DNA of 64,000 nucleotides, from contig NZ_JAMFMB010000002.1 in NCBI RefSeq assembly GCF_023502395.1, positions 62,001 to 126,000 of the forward strand, in the 5' to 3' direction. The translations under genes were made by a program, and so were the position numbers. This document shows positions 63,664-64,000 of the stretch, one piece after another. The notes below the pieces were generated by a model that did not search any database, had not been told where the DNA came from, and saw only the letters and a list, made by a program, of their open reading frames with translations. This DNA is from Ruegeria spongiae. Lineage in GTDB: Bacteria; Pseudomonadota; Alphaproteobacteria; Rhodobacterales; Rhodobacteraceae. The number at the start of each line of letters is the position of its first letter. Positions within the stretch are counted from its first letter, which is position 1.

Positions 63664-64000
63664 GCGCGCACCACCCTGAGCCGCGGGTCGAGCCAGTCGC
63701 GCAGCCCGTCGCCCATCAGGTTCAGACCCACCACGATGGTGATGATGGCAAGACCGGGAAAGATGGCGATATGCGGCGCGATGGTCACCAGGGTCTGCGC
63801 ATCGGCCAGCATCCGGCCCAGCGACGGCGTTGGCGGCTGCACGCCCAGCCCGACGAAGGACAGCGCCGCCTCGACCTGAATGCCGAGGGCGAACTGGATG
63901 GTGCCCTGCACGATCAGGATGCCCAGAATGTTGGGCAGGATATGTTCGGCGCTGATCCGCAGGCGCGACTTGCCGGCAACCCGCGCGGCAAAGATGAACT
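63660..64000 (-). CDS. ABC transporter permease, DppC type (5' part outside window)
   Basis: The C-terminal 112 or so codons of a peptide/nickel-type permease, running off the window end. It shows the EAA-loop region (ILPNILGILIVQGTIQFA), then IQVEAALSFVGLGVQPPTPS, GRMLADAQT, a membrane helix (IAIFPGLAIITIVVGLNLMG) and the DGLRDWLDPRLR end typical of DppC. Its stop overlaps the ATPase start by 4 bp. The substrate-binding protein and second permease are probably further right. Confidence 0.88.
   Translation of the reverse strand, partial: FIFAARVAGKSRLRISAEHILPNILGILIVQGTIQFALGIQVEAALSFVGLGVQPPTPSLGRMLADAQTLVTIAPHIAIFPGLAIITIVVGLNLMGDGLRDWLDPRLRVVRA

Overview
The window reads as a contiguous piece of chromosome from a high-GC alphaproteobacterium. 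The best fit is the Rhodobacterales (Roseobacter group, Ruegeria-like). This rests on gene content: the dnaX-ybaB-recR block, MlaA/MlaC, a GlnK-AmtB pair, a dimethylglycine-dehydrogenase-type FAD/GcvT fusion, hydantoinase A/B, and one GTTC-N7-GTTC SOS box of the alphaproteobacterial type. Genus is inference. I found no rRNA, tRNA, CRISPR array, insertion sequence, prophage or plasmid replication gene. No gap between called genes exceeds 300 bases.

Layout. 0-8.5 kb is mostly DNA and nucleotide maintenance: a tyrosine-phosphatase-like enzyme, dnaX-ybaB-recR, a WYL regulator beside a small basic protein, an Ada-type alkyl-DNA methyltransferase, nth-pfkB kinase, an unknown membrane protein and RppH. 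8.5-13.6 kb has a FadH-type reductase, two small ferredoxin-fold (ABM/NIPSNAP) genes divergent from an ArsR regulator, a DUF4399 protein and a LysR regulator. 13.6-16.6 kb is a minus-strand run of four genes joined by 4-bp overlaps (CinA-N, GNAT, AhpD-like, OmpA-like). 16.6-25 kb holds sfsA, map, a reductase-rsmD-HAD run, a peroxiredoxin, a glycine-zipper lipoprotein with an EF-hand protein, and a phhB/GNAT/GDPD/RidA group. 25-34 kb holds mlaA-mlaC, a class A penicillin-binding protein, glnK-amtB, an NTF2-like protein, an aminotransferase overlapping a 3-mercaptopyruvate sulfurtransferase, and smpB.

From 34 kb the content is more accessory. A four-gene overlapping cassette has hydantoinase A and B, an aminotransferase and an Asp/Glu-type racemase. 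A peroxiredoxin is divergent from an AraC regulator over repeated CCTGAT motifs. A TetR regulator is divergent from a two-subunit molybdenum hydroxylase over two perfect palindromes. Then come an orphan DUF1045 gene, a structured 278-bp intergenic region, glpR-glpD, a PhnD-like binding protein without signal peptide, and a minus-strand group of PLP enzyme, DMGDH-like oxidase and MmgE/PrpD. 54-60.6 kb has an uncharacterised gene under a textbook SOS promoter, a four-helix ion channel, trhO, and a hybrid histidine kinase lying between pncA and pncB. The right edge is an oligopeptide-type ABC transporter (permease cut by the window end, fused double ATPase) with an aldehyde dehydrogenase.

The most promising undescribed element is the 112-residue gene at 54357-54695. 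Its promoter is TTGAAA-N17-TATATA with a perfect GTTC-N7-GTTC box filling the spacer, and its protein is two gap-free copies of a 35-residue repeat. Others worth testing are the twin TetR operators, the candidate small RNA or leader at 45.49-45.66 kb, the pncA-kinase-pncB arrangement and the hydantoinase/aminotransferase/racemase cassette.
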